A program made the translations under genes and the position numbers. Source: Dallia pectoralis (lineage: Eukaryota; Chordata; Actinopteri; Esociformes; Umbridae). From it: a DNA stretch of 64,000 nucleotides. Numbering within the stretch: the first letter of the stretch is position 1; each line of letters begins with the position of its first letter. The notes beneath the pieces are model-generated. The model made no database searches. It worked only from the letters and a program-made list of their open reading frames with translations, and was not told the DNA's origin. The stretch spans positions 558,001 to 622,000 of the forward strand of contig CM055744.1 of the NCBI GenBank assembly GCA_029465975.1. The letters run 5' to 3'. Below, piece by piece: positions 1 to 10,212 of this stretch.

Positions 1-267
1 TACTAGTTAAGGGTCCTCGACAGAGGGACCCTATTGTTTGTGGGTATTATTAGGGGTCCTCGACAGAGAAACCCTATTTTTATTGTTTGGATTATTATTA
101 TTATTCTTCAGCCGAAAAATGGGACTAATCGGCCCATAACTCAAAAAGTACATGGTAACTTTTTCCCTAAATTTTACCATGTCTTCTATAGCCCCTGACA
201 CACTACACTACTGACCCCTGCAGTAGTACACGCCCTAAAATTAGGGATTTCACAATGATGCCATTTC
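1..267. repeat. Old dispersed repeat, left part, split by a transposon
   Basis: Two direct copies of a roughly 45-bp unit start near 9 and 51, each reading 'GGGTCCTCGACAGAG' followed by 'ACCCTATT'. The text then runs into the left flank of the 268-3627 transposon. A short antisense match (GTCGAGGACCCCTAATTATTAG) occurs near 39582-39603, which suggests a dispersed family. No protein is recognisable. Confidence 0.45.
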
Positions 268-698
268 TACGGAGCCCCCCTGGTGTCAGCTAAGAAAAAA
301 AAAAGTAAACTGTTCCCTCGGTTTTATAAACTGCGAGCACGGTTTTGCAATCTGCGCGCACGGTTTTGCAATCTGCGCGCGCACGCACGAATTTGTAAAC
401 GTGCCCACGTAAACGTACGGAAAAGTGTACGTTCCAGAGAAGACGTCACGAGTGGCATACTGTCAGCAGCCTCTGCATCCGACAAGTAAGTGATATTCAT
501 CTAGATTTAAGGATACATGTAATGCTATATTGTGTATTGCATTGTTCGTTTTATTGCTTTCTTAACTTCCGTTGCATTAATTGGGCATTTCACCCAGTCC
601 AAAACCTTACAGTTAGCTAGGCTGCAGTTACAGCTAGGAGGAGGTCGGGGTAGATTGGTGTGGGGTTTTGTTGCCTTAACATAATGTCTACCGAAATT

Positions 699-799
699 GT
701 TAGAGCAACTATAGACTGCTTCTGATTCAGTGCTCTGTAGTCTAGTTGTTAGAGCAACTATAGACTGATTCTGATTCTTACAGTGCTCTGTAGTTTGGT
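699..799 (-). repeat. Two copies of the 49-bp subterminal unit, left arm
   Basis: Two antisense copies of the unit that is expanded in the right arm, reading GTTAGAGCAACTATAGACTG onward. The second copy has a short insertion near its middle. This is the low-copy state of the same block in the left inverted repeat. Confidence 0.85.
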
Positions 800-1084
800 C
801 ACCTATTTTCGTAAGATGTAATTTGTTAAATACATATGGACATAAGTCACATCATAGTAAATACTGGCAAGTGCAATGATTTCTCAGTTACTATAGCTAA
901 ATGGCTAGAATGATGTGTTTGAGTTTATTCAAGTCTCCAATACTTTTCCCCTTGTATGTTTCCTCTCCAGGCTGTGTGTCAGTGAGAAGTAGGCAGGATC
1001 CTTCCAATGGATGAAGTTGAGCTAATAGAACTGGACATCATTTATACTCTACCACTCACCTTTGCAAGATGATTTGGATTCAAC

Positions 1085-1391
1085 CAAGGAGACCTGGAAC
1101 AGCCACCTGATTCGTCCATCAAGGAAGGAACATGTTCCCCATGGTCGGGCTGATGCCATGTATTCTATCCCAGAACTATATAACTATATATAACTATATA
1201 ACACAGAACAGTATCTTTGCCAGGTTTCTGAGGGAGATTGCATCAGGTGTGATTCTGACTGCATCCACCGCAGTGACATTGCTTGTGATGAAGATGTGTT
1301 CATCCTCTGCATCTACCTAATGGCCCAAAACAACCTCCATGTTCCTATGGATGCATACATGGCCATTGACCTTTACCTGAGAGAAAACTGA
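1085..1391 (+). pseudogene. Broken internal reading frame of the 268-3627 transposon
   Basis: In one + frame, about 50 continuous codons before the stop near 1391 read as a Cys/Asp-rich segment (C-I-R-C-D-S-D-C-I-H-R-S-D-I-A-C) followed by a hydrophobic stretch and an alternating 'NNLHVPMDAY' tail. Upstream the same frame is interrupted by stops in a TATAACTATATA-rich stretch. The composition looks like real former coding sequence, plausibly the C-terminal part of the element's own protein. I do not recognise the family securely. A shorter open frame (1132-1320) overlaps it in another phase and is a shadow. Confidence 0.4.
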
Positions 1392-1901
1392 CTACAATAT
1401 TAAACATTGATTGGTAGTAGCAGAGGCATTTCAAAAGTAGTCTAACCAAGTCCTTACTTACTGAAACGCATCAGGTGAGCTACATAAGGCGCAGCATTGG
1501 TGGGCTTCCGGCCGTAGGAGACTACAGCGGACAGTCTTCAGACACCACAATGACTGATGTTGATAATCTCATACACACAATGAGCAAAGCATATGCTGAT
1601 GAAAGCTACAGGGTCTAACAATCCTAAATGTAGTGACATCAACACGAGTAGGGTAAACTGGGTAGAGTTTAAGTAGATTTTCAAATCCAGCGACAAATTG
1701 TACAAAATAAATACATTTAGTTGGCACTTTTATATGTCTTGTTGTTCTTTGAGTTGTCTTTTCATGCCTTTAGATAGTTCTGTCACACCTACCAGACCAA
1801 GAGACTTACCTTTCTGAGAGTATAAGTAACCTGCTTTTTTGGTGCTCCCACAGACAATAAAACATTTGTTTTCCCCCCCCTGGAATCCCCTAGAATGAGA
1901 A

Positions 1902-1938
1902 ACTCATATACACACACTCTGAGTGTGTGTATATGAGT
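1902..1938. repeat. Near-perfect 18-bp-arm hairpin
   Basis: ACTCATATACACACACTC (1902-1919) is followed after one base by its exact reverse complement (1921-1938). It lies in the interior of the long-TIR transposon and could extrude as a cruciform. It may come from a CA/TG microsatellite that was copied and inverted. Confidence 0.85.
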
Positions 1939-2268
1939 CGTTCAATAGTTTGAAAAATGAACAGGAAACAGTCTTTACAAAAAATATCAATAATAAAAGG
2001 GACATTTTTATTATTCTTCTCTGGTAACATTCCCTGTTGTGTCAAAAAAAAAAAGAAAACAACTCATATACAAAAAAAAGATTTGATGTAATTTCAACAC
2101 CTTCAACCTATTGAATTGGCATGTAATACACCCGTTCAAAATAGAGCTCTGTATTTTAAAAACTGTATTGGAACAATACATTTACTTTATGTTTATAAAA
2201 AAGTGGAACAAATATTAAAAATGTAGATGTTTAAATAAACATGGGCAAAATGTATTCAACACACAAAT

Positions 2269-2385
2269 ACGTTTGTGTGTGTGTGTGTGCGTGTGTATAA
2301 TACATACACACACTCATATCGATGTAATATAAATCTATATAATATATATATATATATATAAATATATCTCTATCTACATATATAT
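2269..2385. repeat. (GT)n and (TA)n microsatellites
   Basis: A GT run with GC interruptions near 2270-2297 and a pure TA run near 2340-2360, continuing as imperfect TA/TCTA to about 2385. Both lie inside the long-TIR transposon interior. Confidence 0.85.
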
Positions 2386-2618
2386 ATCCTCTATTGTCCT
2401 ATCCTCCGTTGAGATCACCGGACAACCATGGAACCAAATCACCTAGAACAAACAAAACAGGAATATGAGTACATATACAGATATAGAAGTATGGTCATAA
2501 ACTTATGAAAATGTGAGAGACAGAGATACCAGCAGAAGTGTGTTGAAGAATAAAGTTGCCTTTACATGTTGGAATCTTCACATGTATGTAACAAATTAAA
2601 TCTTACGAAAATAGGTGA

Positions 2619-3157
2619 CCAGACTACAGAGCACTGAATCAGAAGCAGTCTATAGTTGCTCTAACAACCAGACTACAGAGCCCTGAATCAGAACCAGTCT
2701 ATAGTTGCTCTAACAACCAGACTACAGAGCACTGAATCAGAACCAGTCTATAGTTGCTCTAACAACCAGACTACAGAGCACTGAATCAGAATCAGTCTAT
2801 AGTTGCTCTAACAACTAGACTACAAAGCACTGAATCAGAAGCAGTCTATAGTTGCTCTAACAACCAGACTACAGAGCACTGAATCAGAACCAGTCTATAG
2901 TTGCTCTAACAACCAGACTACAGAGCACTGAATCAGAAGCAGTCTATAGTTGCTCTAACAACCAGACTACAGAGCACTGAATCAGAAGCAGTCTATAGTT
3001 GCTCTAACAACCAGACTACAGAGCACTGAATCAGAAGCAGTCTATAGTTGCTCTAACAACCAGACTACAGAGCACTGAATCAGAATCAGTCTATAGTTGC
3101 TCTAACAACTAGACTACAGAGCACTGAATCAGAATCAGACTATAGTTGCTCTAACTA
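2619..3157 (+). repeat. 49-bp tandem repeat, 11 units, in the right TIR
   Basis: Exactly spaced 49-bp units begin at 2619, 2668, 2717, 2766 and so on to 3109. Each starts CCAGACTACAGAGCACTGAA and ends GTTGCTCTAACAA. Units differ mainly at one short variable spot (GAAGCAG, GAACCAG, GAATCAG). The left TIR has only two such units, so this block accounts for about 440 bp of the length difference between the arms. Confidence 0.95.
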
Positions 3158-3627
3158 TTTCGGTAGACATTATGTTAAGGCAACAAAACCCCCCACCAAT
3201 CTACCCCGACCTCCTCCTAGCTGTAACTGCAGCCTAGCTAACTGTAAGGTTTTGGACTGGGTGAAATGCCCAATTAATGCAACGGAAGTTAAGAAAGCAA
3301 TAAAACGAACAATGCAATACACAATATAGCATTACATGTATCCTTAAATCTAGATGAATATCACTTACTTGTCGGATGCAGAGGCTGCTGACAGTATGCC
3401 ACTCGTGACGTCTTCTCTGGAACGTACACTTTTCCGTACGTTTACGTGGGCACGTTTACAAATTCGTGCGTGCGCGCGCAGATTGCAAAACCGTGCGCGC
3501 AGATTGCAAAACCGTGCGCGCAGATTGCAAAACCGTGCGCGCAGTTTATAAAACCAAGGGAACAGTTTATAAAACCGAGGGAACAGTTTACTTTTTTTTT
3601 CTTGGCTGACACCAGGGGGGCTCCGTA

Positions 3628-4420
3628 CATTTCCACCCCGTTTGACAAGAATGCGTGCAAATTTTTGTACATGCCTAAGTCCTCATGAGGAACAAAAAAG
3701 ACTCAAGAACCCATAAAGTCCGCCATGATAAAGACAACCAAATGACAGGTTGCTGAAATTTGACAGTTTTTGCTACAAGGTGAACGCTCATGCGCACACA
3801 TGCACAAATATTAACTATAAATCACTACACAATCATGTGTGGGATGACTGTCTACCTAAAGGGTGTTAAGGAATAAGACGTTCGTTGTAAGACGGTTGAC
3901 AAAATGGCTGACCAGTGAAACACTGCATGAAACACATAACTGTGAAAGTCATTAGATATTTTCTTAATTATATTGCCAATTGCGAGACGTAGTGTGACCC
4001 CTAATGTCCGCCATTATGTTTTTTTCTGTACAGTCAAAATTTGGGACAATGTACAAAACGCTTTACCCCTTGAACCGCTGCTCCGATTTACTTGGTTTTG
4101 TCTTGACATGTGTAGAATTACTGTCATTCATTTTGATATTTAGGAAGTGCTTTCAGGATCAGCCCCGCTGCCCACTCCTTCGGCGTACATGCCTTACTTC
4201 CCATGATGAACAAAAAAGCCTCTTGGACCTATAAGGTTTGCCATGATGGATTGTCTTGTAGAGTCCAGATTTGGGAAAATGTACAGAACACAATTTCTCC
4301 CAAAACGCTGGTCCAATTCACTTGCTTTTTGGCGTGGGTAGAATTAATGTCTTTCAATTGTATATCTAGGAAAAAAACGAATATAATACAAAATGGCTGA
4401 AAGGGACATTTTTAAGTAAA
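3628..4420. repeat. Old dispersed repeat with internal tandem copies
   Basis: Continues the sequence cut by the long-TIR transposon. A motif of the type 'ATGAxGAACAAAAAAGxCTC...CCTATAAxGTxxGCCATGAT' appears near 3680-3735 and again near 4200-4245, and a 'CAAAATTTGGGAcAATGTACA' motif near 4025 and 4265. The copies are diverged. Related 'CATGGCAGACTTTATGAATCCCAT' text appears near 53020. No protein is recognised. Confidence 0.5.
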
Positions 4421-4499
4421 TGTACATATTGCCTTAATATTTTGGTCTATTAAATAATTGTAATTTTGACCAATGTTCTTTCAGACCTAACAGGATTTT

Positions 4500-5010
4500 T
4501 TATGGCATCACTCTGGCACAGCCAGGAAAAGGCTCAAGGTCAAACTGTTTGAGACTTGTGAAGAAATAACAGAGAGGTCAACGAACACTTTGAAGGGGCT
4601 ACAGAGTAACATTGCTGGGAGTGAAATAATGGTGCACCTCTCAAGCACATAACAAGATATGCATAAAAGTGTCCATGATTTTATGGTGGCAAGAAAAAAG
4701 CTATTATTCATAAAATACCATCTGAGAGCATGAGAGAAAACCAATTTCAATATAGGAGGAAGGATTTGCAGTCAGATGAGACCAGGATAGAGCTTTTTTG
4801 GCAAGTGTTATGTAAACCTTACTATGTCTGTGCCTCTAGACACACCATCCCTACAGTGATTTAAAATGGTCGCAGCAACATGCAGTGGGGATAATTGTCC
4901 TCAGCTGGTGATGATTGTAAATGCAACATGCAAGTGGCTTTATAAAAGAAAGGTATATGTCCCATAACAACCCAGTCAAATTCCTGATCTTAAGCACATT
5001 GTGAATTTCA
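4500..5010 (+). pseudogene. Degenerate Tc1/mariner transposase relic
   Basis: A frame near 4766-4860 reads LQSDETRIELF, then a spacer and HTIPTVI. This resembles the first catalytic aspartate block (W/QSDET.IELF) and the following TIPTVKHGGG region of Tc1 transposases. Later segments carry stops and I cannot trace a complete DDE set. No terminal inverted repeats are visible. The upstream ~250 bp (SEIMVHLSS...VARKKAI in one frame) looks once-coding but is unassigned. Confidence 0.35.
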
Positions 5011-6619
5011 ATTTAAACAATCTCAGTTTACGGGGATTGTCCAACCAACCTGTACACCCTGAAGCAAATCGTTGTACATTTTGCGACACTGTGTGCAAAG
5101 CTGGTTTAAACTTTATTGTAGTTACAGCAGAAGATGGTTCTACCAAACATACATGTGTATTAATATAGAAACAAGAAAAATATATATGTTTAAAAATAAA
5201 TTATCAAACTGAAACGTTTTCTATTTTTTCAAAATTAAAATACCTGACATGATTGAAAACCGTAAATTAACCAGAATTTATTATGTCTCTCATTATCAAT
5301 TTGTTTTTGGAATTTGCTAAGAAATGTATTGTTTACTTACATAATGTATTTTTCTACCATTGTGAAAAACATGACACGAACAAAGCAACCGAGAACAAAG
5401 CAACCGAGAACGTTGAGATACATGTTCGATGTTTGTATTTATTGGGCCATAATATATTTGACTAACACTCTATATTTGAGCTAATTATTTCAGAGATAAA
5501 CATGGTTTTGCCAACCAAACAATAACTAAAATGAGATACATTTCCCTCTTGATGCATGCTTTGTTGAGCTTCGGCTGTCGCTCTCGCCGGTCTTCTAATA
5601 TTTTGGTATCTTGATCACTGTTCCTTATCACTGTTTCCTTCCGTTCCTTATGTTAGATAATTTTCTCGTTCTGTGATACACACACCGGATGTCCATTTCC
5701 CTTATTATGTACAGTATATACGTTTCTTGGGGTTTTCGAGGGGTTAAGTTTCATTTTGTGCATTTACGGATTAACATTGTGGAAGCAATTATGTCTTTCC
5801 TATAGTGAATGTCTGTAAATGTAGTGGGTATTTGTTTCTCTAGGGAATTTTGTTTTGCACACTACATCTTGGGTCAATTTTTTTTTACATTGGTCACTGG
5901 ACCAAAAACATGTAATATTATTTAGTGTTGAGATGACTGGTCTCGATCTCCGCCCCCTTCGGTCTCGGTCTCGTCTTAGTCTCGTCTCAGTCTCATCTCG
6001 GTCTCGTCTCAGTCTCGGCCCCCTTCGGTCTCATGACAAGGAAATGACATGACAAGGAAATGAGTCTGAGGATGCGTTCATGATAGTATAGTCAAACCGG
6101 GTTACACAGGGTGAAGACATTGTGTCCTCAGCTCACCGTGACACGACCGGTGCAGAGACTGCATGTTCTGTTCTTCTGACTGACAGCATTGCTCTTTTCT
6201 TGCAGTGAGATATGAATGCTGTATGTTCTGCATACGCCTTCCATCTCTCCCCTCATCCACATTACTTAGAAAAGCTGTTTACGTCATTTGAAAACCTTTT
6301 TAAAACGAGAAATAGTGTCAAGTCTCTGCAAAAAGTTTTAGGATGTGAGAAGGAACAAAAAAAAGGGTAAATCTGAGACAAAGGGTGGGTGTGTATGTGT
6401 GCATGCATGCTCAATTGTGTGTGCTTGTGTGTTTCAGAGAGGTGTTATGTAACCTGGTAGTGTGATCTGGCCTAGTCATTAACCTGGGATTAGCCTGGCA
6501 GTGCTGGGAGTCAGAGGTCAGAGGATGGAGAGCCACCCAGCCAGCAGAAGCTGCTATTACCAACCCTGAAATTGAAACTTAATGGTTCCCTCTAATCTTT
6601 ATGAAATGGAACGGGACTT

Positions 6620-6650
<31 letters not shown>

Positions 6651-7394
6651 ACAAGTAAAACACTATTAATATGTGTAAAGAATAGATTTGAGAGTCCAGA
6701 ATGTGTTAGCTGAGAGGTTGTGTGGAGTGCTGTGGAGCTTGGAGGAAGGAGTTTGAAGAGGGCAGAATTAGTTTCATGAGGGTAATTGATGCAGTGTTGC
6801 AGGGGAAGAGGGACAAAGCAGGCATGAAATTGAGGGGGATGAGATCCGTATCAAAGCGTGCAGTAAAGCATGGCGGGGCAGTGGGGCTGCCACCCTGGGA
6901 CGACTGGATTAAGGGCTCCTCTTACCACTGAGGTAGTTAGGAGCCAATTTTATTCTCTAGTAAACCAATCAATGGAAAGACACTGTGTCCTATCAGAGGA
7001 AAGTTTTAGGAGAAAGAGCAGTGTTGTTGGAAAAATGCAATGAACATATTTCTGGTCATCACTGTGAATAGGGTGTGTGTGGGAAGCATTGGTGGGCTTG
7101 TTGTGAATCCCAAGCCCCAAAAAAAGAACATGAGACATGCAATTAGACCAAATGAAGTTAACATGGACATTGTGCCACACTATATTCTACAATGGCCAGA
7201 ATAATCTGACAAATAAACATCTCTGTACACGTGGTTCTAACAGCCGTAGGATTTGGGTCAAATGATTGTAGCCATTAAAACCAAACAGAGAATTTAAGGC
7301 ATACGTGATCTAGACCCTCAATGGCTACTCATCCCATAGACATGGTGATGTCACAAGCATAGGGTGTGGTGCAGGCAGAAAGTCAGGTGTAGAG
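5011..7394. other. No gene seen; intergenic, low-complexity patches
   Basis: Mostly AT-rich single-copy-looking DNA. A CT/CG-rich tract of GTCTCGGTCTC-type repeats lies near 5938-6035, and a pure (TG)n run near 6620-6643. Short open frames (for example 6722-6931) show no recognisable motif. Confidence 0.5.
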
Positions 7395-7661
7395 TGTAAC
7401 ACGTTCGATGGTCATTTGAATTTACTTACAAATATGTCAAAACAGTGATCTAGTAACTAAACATAACACTCACCAAACTAACAGAAAAAAACATTGAAAA
7501 TATCAGAAGCAAAGTGCAAAACCCAACTAGCAACGTAAATAGCCCAGGGGATTAGTAAAAGTGACCACTGGTGGGTACACATGAAAACAACTATCCCGAA
7601 CTAGCCGTGTGCACCCCTCTAACCAACCCGATTGGGAACCTTGTGTTCACCACTTGTGACT
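7395..7661. mobile_element. Degenerate LTR, related to the LTR at 8238
   Basis: Begins TGTAACACG and ends near CACTTGTGAC. It shares ordered blocks with the 8238-8621 LTR: 'AACAGTGATCTAGTAAC' matches 'AACAGCGATCTAGCAC', and 'TTCACCACTTGTGAC' matches 'CTCATCACTTGTGAC'. No target-site duplication is visible and it is about 115 bp shorter than its relative. It may be a separate old solo LTR, or one of a pair flanking a mostly deleted internal region. Confidence 0.45.
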
Positions 7662-8237
7662 TAGTTCACAACTCGCGACAAGTAATGAAAATTCTCTAAT
7701 TATACTTAATTATAAGCTCTACACTGACATTTAAAGCATTTACACTGAAAATAAGTCATTTTAATTTGACATTGGTTTTATGTATGGAAATACTTAAGAA
7801 AAATAATAATAATAATAAATAGGTTGCTTGCATAAATATTCAACCCATGTGCAGTGGAAGCTAGCTGTTAGCACGGATGAACGAATTTGCCCTAACAAGA
7901 ACACAGTTACCTTAGCATTGCCTTTGACCTGAGAACAATAAAAGTTGCTGTCAATCATTTTGAACACCCATTATAATACGAACACAAGTGCAAACAGAGC
8001 AAGCCTAATCTGCTGAAGAGTGGCGGGCTCCATTCTAGCTGGAGTGGTGCTCTTCTGTCTGTTAGCCAGCCTGGTAGCATAGTGGAATCTGTCGATAGCA
8101 TAGCCAGAGAAGTTAGCAAAGCTTTCAAGCTATCTTAAAATAGTTACAATATTAGATTGCTTGCCTCAAGGGCAATTACATTTAATGAATTAACCACTGA
8201 TCATAAATTATATTTAATTGGCCTGTGTGAAACCTGG

Positions 8238-8621
8238 TGTAACAATTTTCTTAGTTTGAGTGTAGGAACAAGCCACATGCAGAGCCGGTATGTCGTAGTA
8301 TGTATTAAACCACAAAAACAAACACTTACAATGAACGGATAAAACAACTAAACACTGCTAAAAATTAAAGTGTGCAATATAGCGTCTTACTAACATATAT
8401 AAACAGCGATCTAGCACTCCCACATACCACTCACCACTTACCACTCAACTGCATAGACCATGACATTGAAATAATAATGCAAAGCAAACAGATGACAATC
8501 CCCAGAAATTAAATACCCCGCTAATAAGCTAAATCACAGCAGCTGTGTTAAACTGAACCTATATAGCCCTGCGCAACCCCCTATTAGACCCGTGTGGAAC
8601 AAAACCTCATCACTTGTGACA
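8238..8621. mobile_element. Solo LTR with 5-bp target duplication
   Basis: Starts TGTAACAA and ends CTTGTGACA, the canonical TG...CA pattern. It is flanked on both sides by CCTGG (8233-8237 and 8622-8626). There is no primer-binding site or coding domain next to it, so it is a solo LTR rather than an intact retrotransposon. It shares blocks with 7395-7661 and with the LTR at 13769-21202. Confidence 0.65.
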
Positions 8622-8626
8622 CCTGG

Positions 8627-9386
8627 TTCAAGCCTGATGAATTTACCGGTTTAAATGAGGCCTCTCCTCTTAGTAACGCATTTATAACCCCAATTGGCAT
8701 CTCTTTCTATAACAGAGGAGCTCTATAGGAGACAGCTCTACCTCCGGCTGTTGGTTTTGAAATTTTAGGCCAGCATCTTTTAGTCCAGCACAAAAGTGTT
8801 CTTAAAACTGAGCCTTGATGAACACCAAAGCATATCTTTGATTTGTCCGAGGATAGGCACACACAAACAAACTGAAGTCTATCTGATCAATAAGAGTCGC
8901 AGAGTCTCCTAGATCTGCATTTGGGTCTCTGTCTGAACTGTGATAACTGCAGAAACACCCTCTATCCCTTGTGTCAATCACTGACTCTTGTTTTTTCCTA
9001 ATGACTTTCTTTTTTTGTTCCTCATTTTCCAGTGTGCCTTGTCAGTCTTTGTTTGGCATAAGCCAATGTCACGGTTGGTTCATTCTTGTGTAGTTGGTAC
9101 ATTTTTTTTGTTCGAGTTATATTTTCTTAATAAATGTCTCTAATTTACCCTGTGCTTGTGTTCCGACCTCACTTTCTGTTACATCACCAGTGCATTATTT
9201 TTTCTCGCAATCTACCAAACTGTTGATTTGATCGCTCCTATTGTTCCTGCAATCTCCATGATGGATTTTTTTGCAGACTAAGGATGGTCTGTTCAATTTT
9301 CATTGCGAGTTCCCTTGACTGCATGTTGTTGGTTCACAGCAACTGCTTATAAATGTGAATGCCACACCAAGAATCAACTCAAGACC
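8627..9386. other. No gene seen
   Basis: Unremarkable AT-rich DNA with no open frame showing known motifs. It ends at the left target duplication of the following hAT element. Confidence 0.5.
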
Positions 9387-10204
9387 CAGGGCCGGCTCTG
9401 GCACTTTTGGCGCCCTGGACTACAAATTTAAAATATGACAATTATATTGGGAAAATGTCCACACTATATGTACAACTCCAAAATGTATAAATGAACACAC
9501 TATATAAATAGAACACCACAATAAAATGAACTCACTACTCTACAATAAATAACTGAATTTCAGCTAAATAAAGCTACTACAACCTACCCATCTTTAACTT
9601 GAAATGAAGAAAATAATTAAGCAATCTATATCAATTTGATAGACAGCTAATAAGAACGTTCATAATAACTTTGGTAATTGATTTGCGAACTGTATACTAA
9701 CTAGCTAGCTAGTGCTAGATTAGCTTGATAAGATATTCAAAATATTAGCTACTGTAATAAACAAGTCGGTAGTCCTAACGTAATTTCCCCCTCCTTTCTT
9801 CTTCTTCTTTTTCTCCCCTGTGCACCTGTGAGTTTTAGTGCTCTCTTCATTTTTTAAATGATTCATGAAACTAAAGGTGCGCGCGTTACAAAGCAGACCA
9901 TCATGTAACATGTACATGTCAAATGTGAATGATGCTGCGTGTCAGAAGTAATGAGTAGCCCATCCCCCACTGCCACCAACCACCAGGTACTGTAGGCCGA
10001 TTTCAGAGGCTAGTGCAGCTCGCGACGAAAGGAGACTGGGGCGTTTAATATACATTTTTGGTGCACCAGCAAAGCGGTGGATATGTTTTGCACCGAACTA
10101 CAAAGTAATAAGGAAACAGTATTTTTTATGTTGGTTGTGCGGCGTGCCGGCGCCCCTAGGAAATGTTGTGCCCTAGGCGACCGCCTTGCCAGGAGCCGGC
10201 CCTG
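9387..10204. mobile_element. Nonautonomous hAT element (MITE)
   Basis: Inverted ends read CAGGGCCGGCTC...GAGCCGGCCCTG, flanked by a perfect 8-bp target duplication TCAAGACC (9379-9386 and 10205-10212). An 8-bp duplication and CAGG-type ends are diagnostic of the hAT superfamily. At 818 bp with no transposase it depends on a helper. The perfect duplication suggests a fairly recent insertion. Confidence 0.92.
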
Positions 10205-10212
10205 TCAAGACC

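Larger units (their letters stand above)
268..3627. mobile_element. DNA transposon with very long asymmetric terminal inverted repeats
   Basis: The ends read TACGGAGCC...GGCTCCGTA and are flanked by the 6-bp direct repeat CATTTC (262-267 and 3628-3633), which I take as the target-site duplication. The left inverted repeat spans about 268-838 and the right about 2581-3627. They align along their length but differ about two-fold in size because the right arm has expanded internal repeats (a 49-bp unit, and a short unit built on GCGCAGATTGCAAAACC near 3476-3545). The interior (839-2580) is AT-rich and holds only a broken reading-frame remnant. A 6-bp duplication with these termini would fit the IS3EU group of eukaryotic DNA transposons, but that assignment rests on memory of family features. 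An unassigned superfamily is possible. Confidence 0.8.

Noticed and set aside
2619..3157. CRISPR-like regular array
   Set aside because: Units are contiguous 49-bp tandem repeats with no unique spacers, in a eukaryotic transposon arm.
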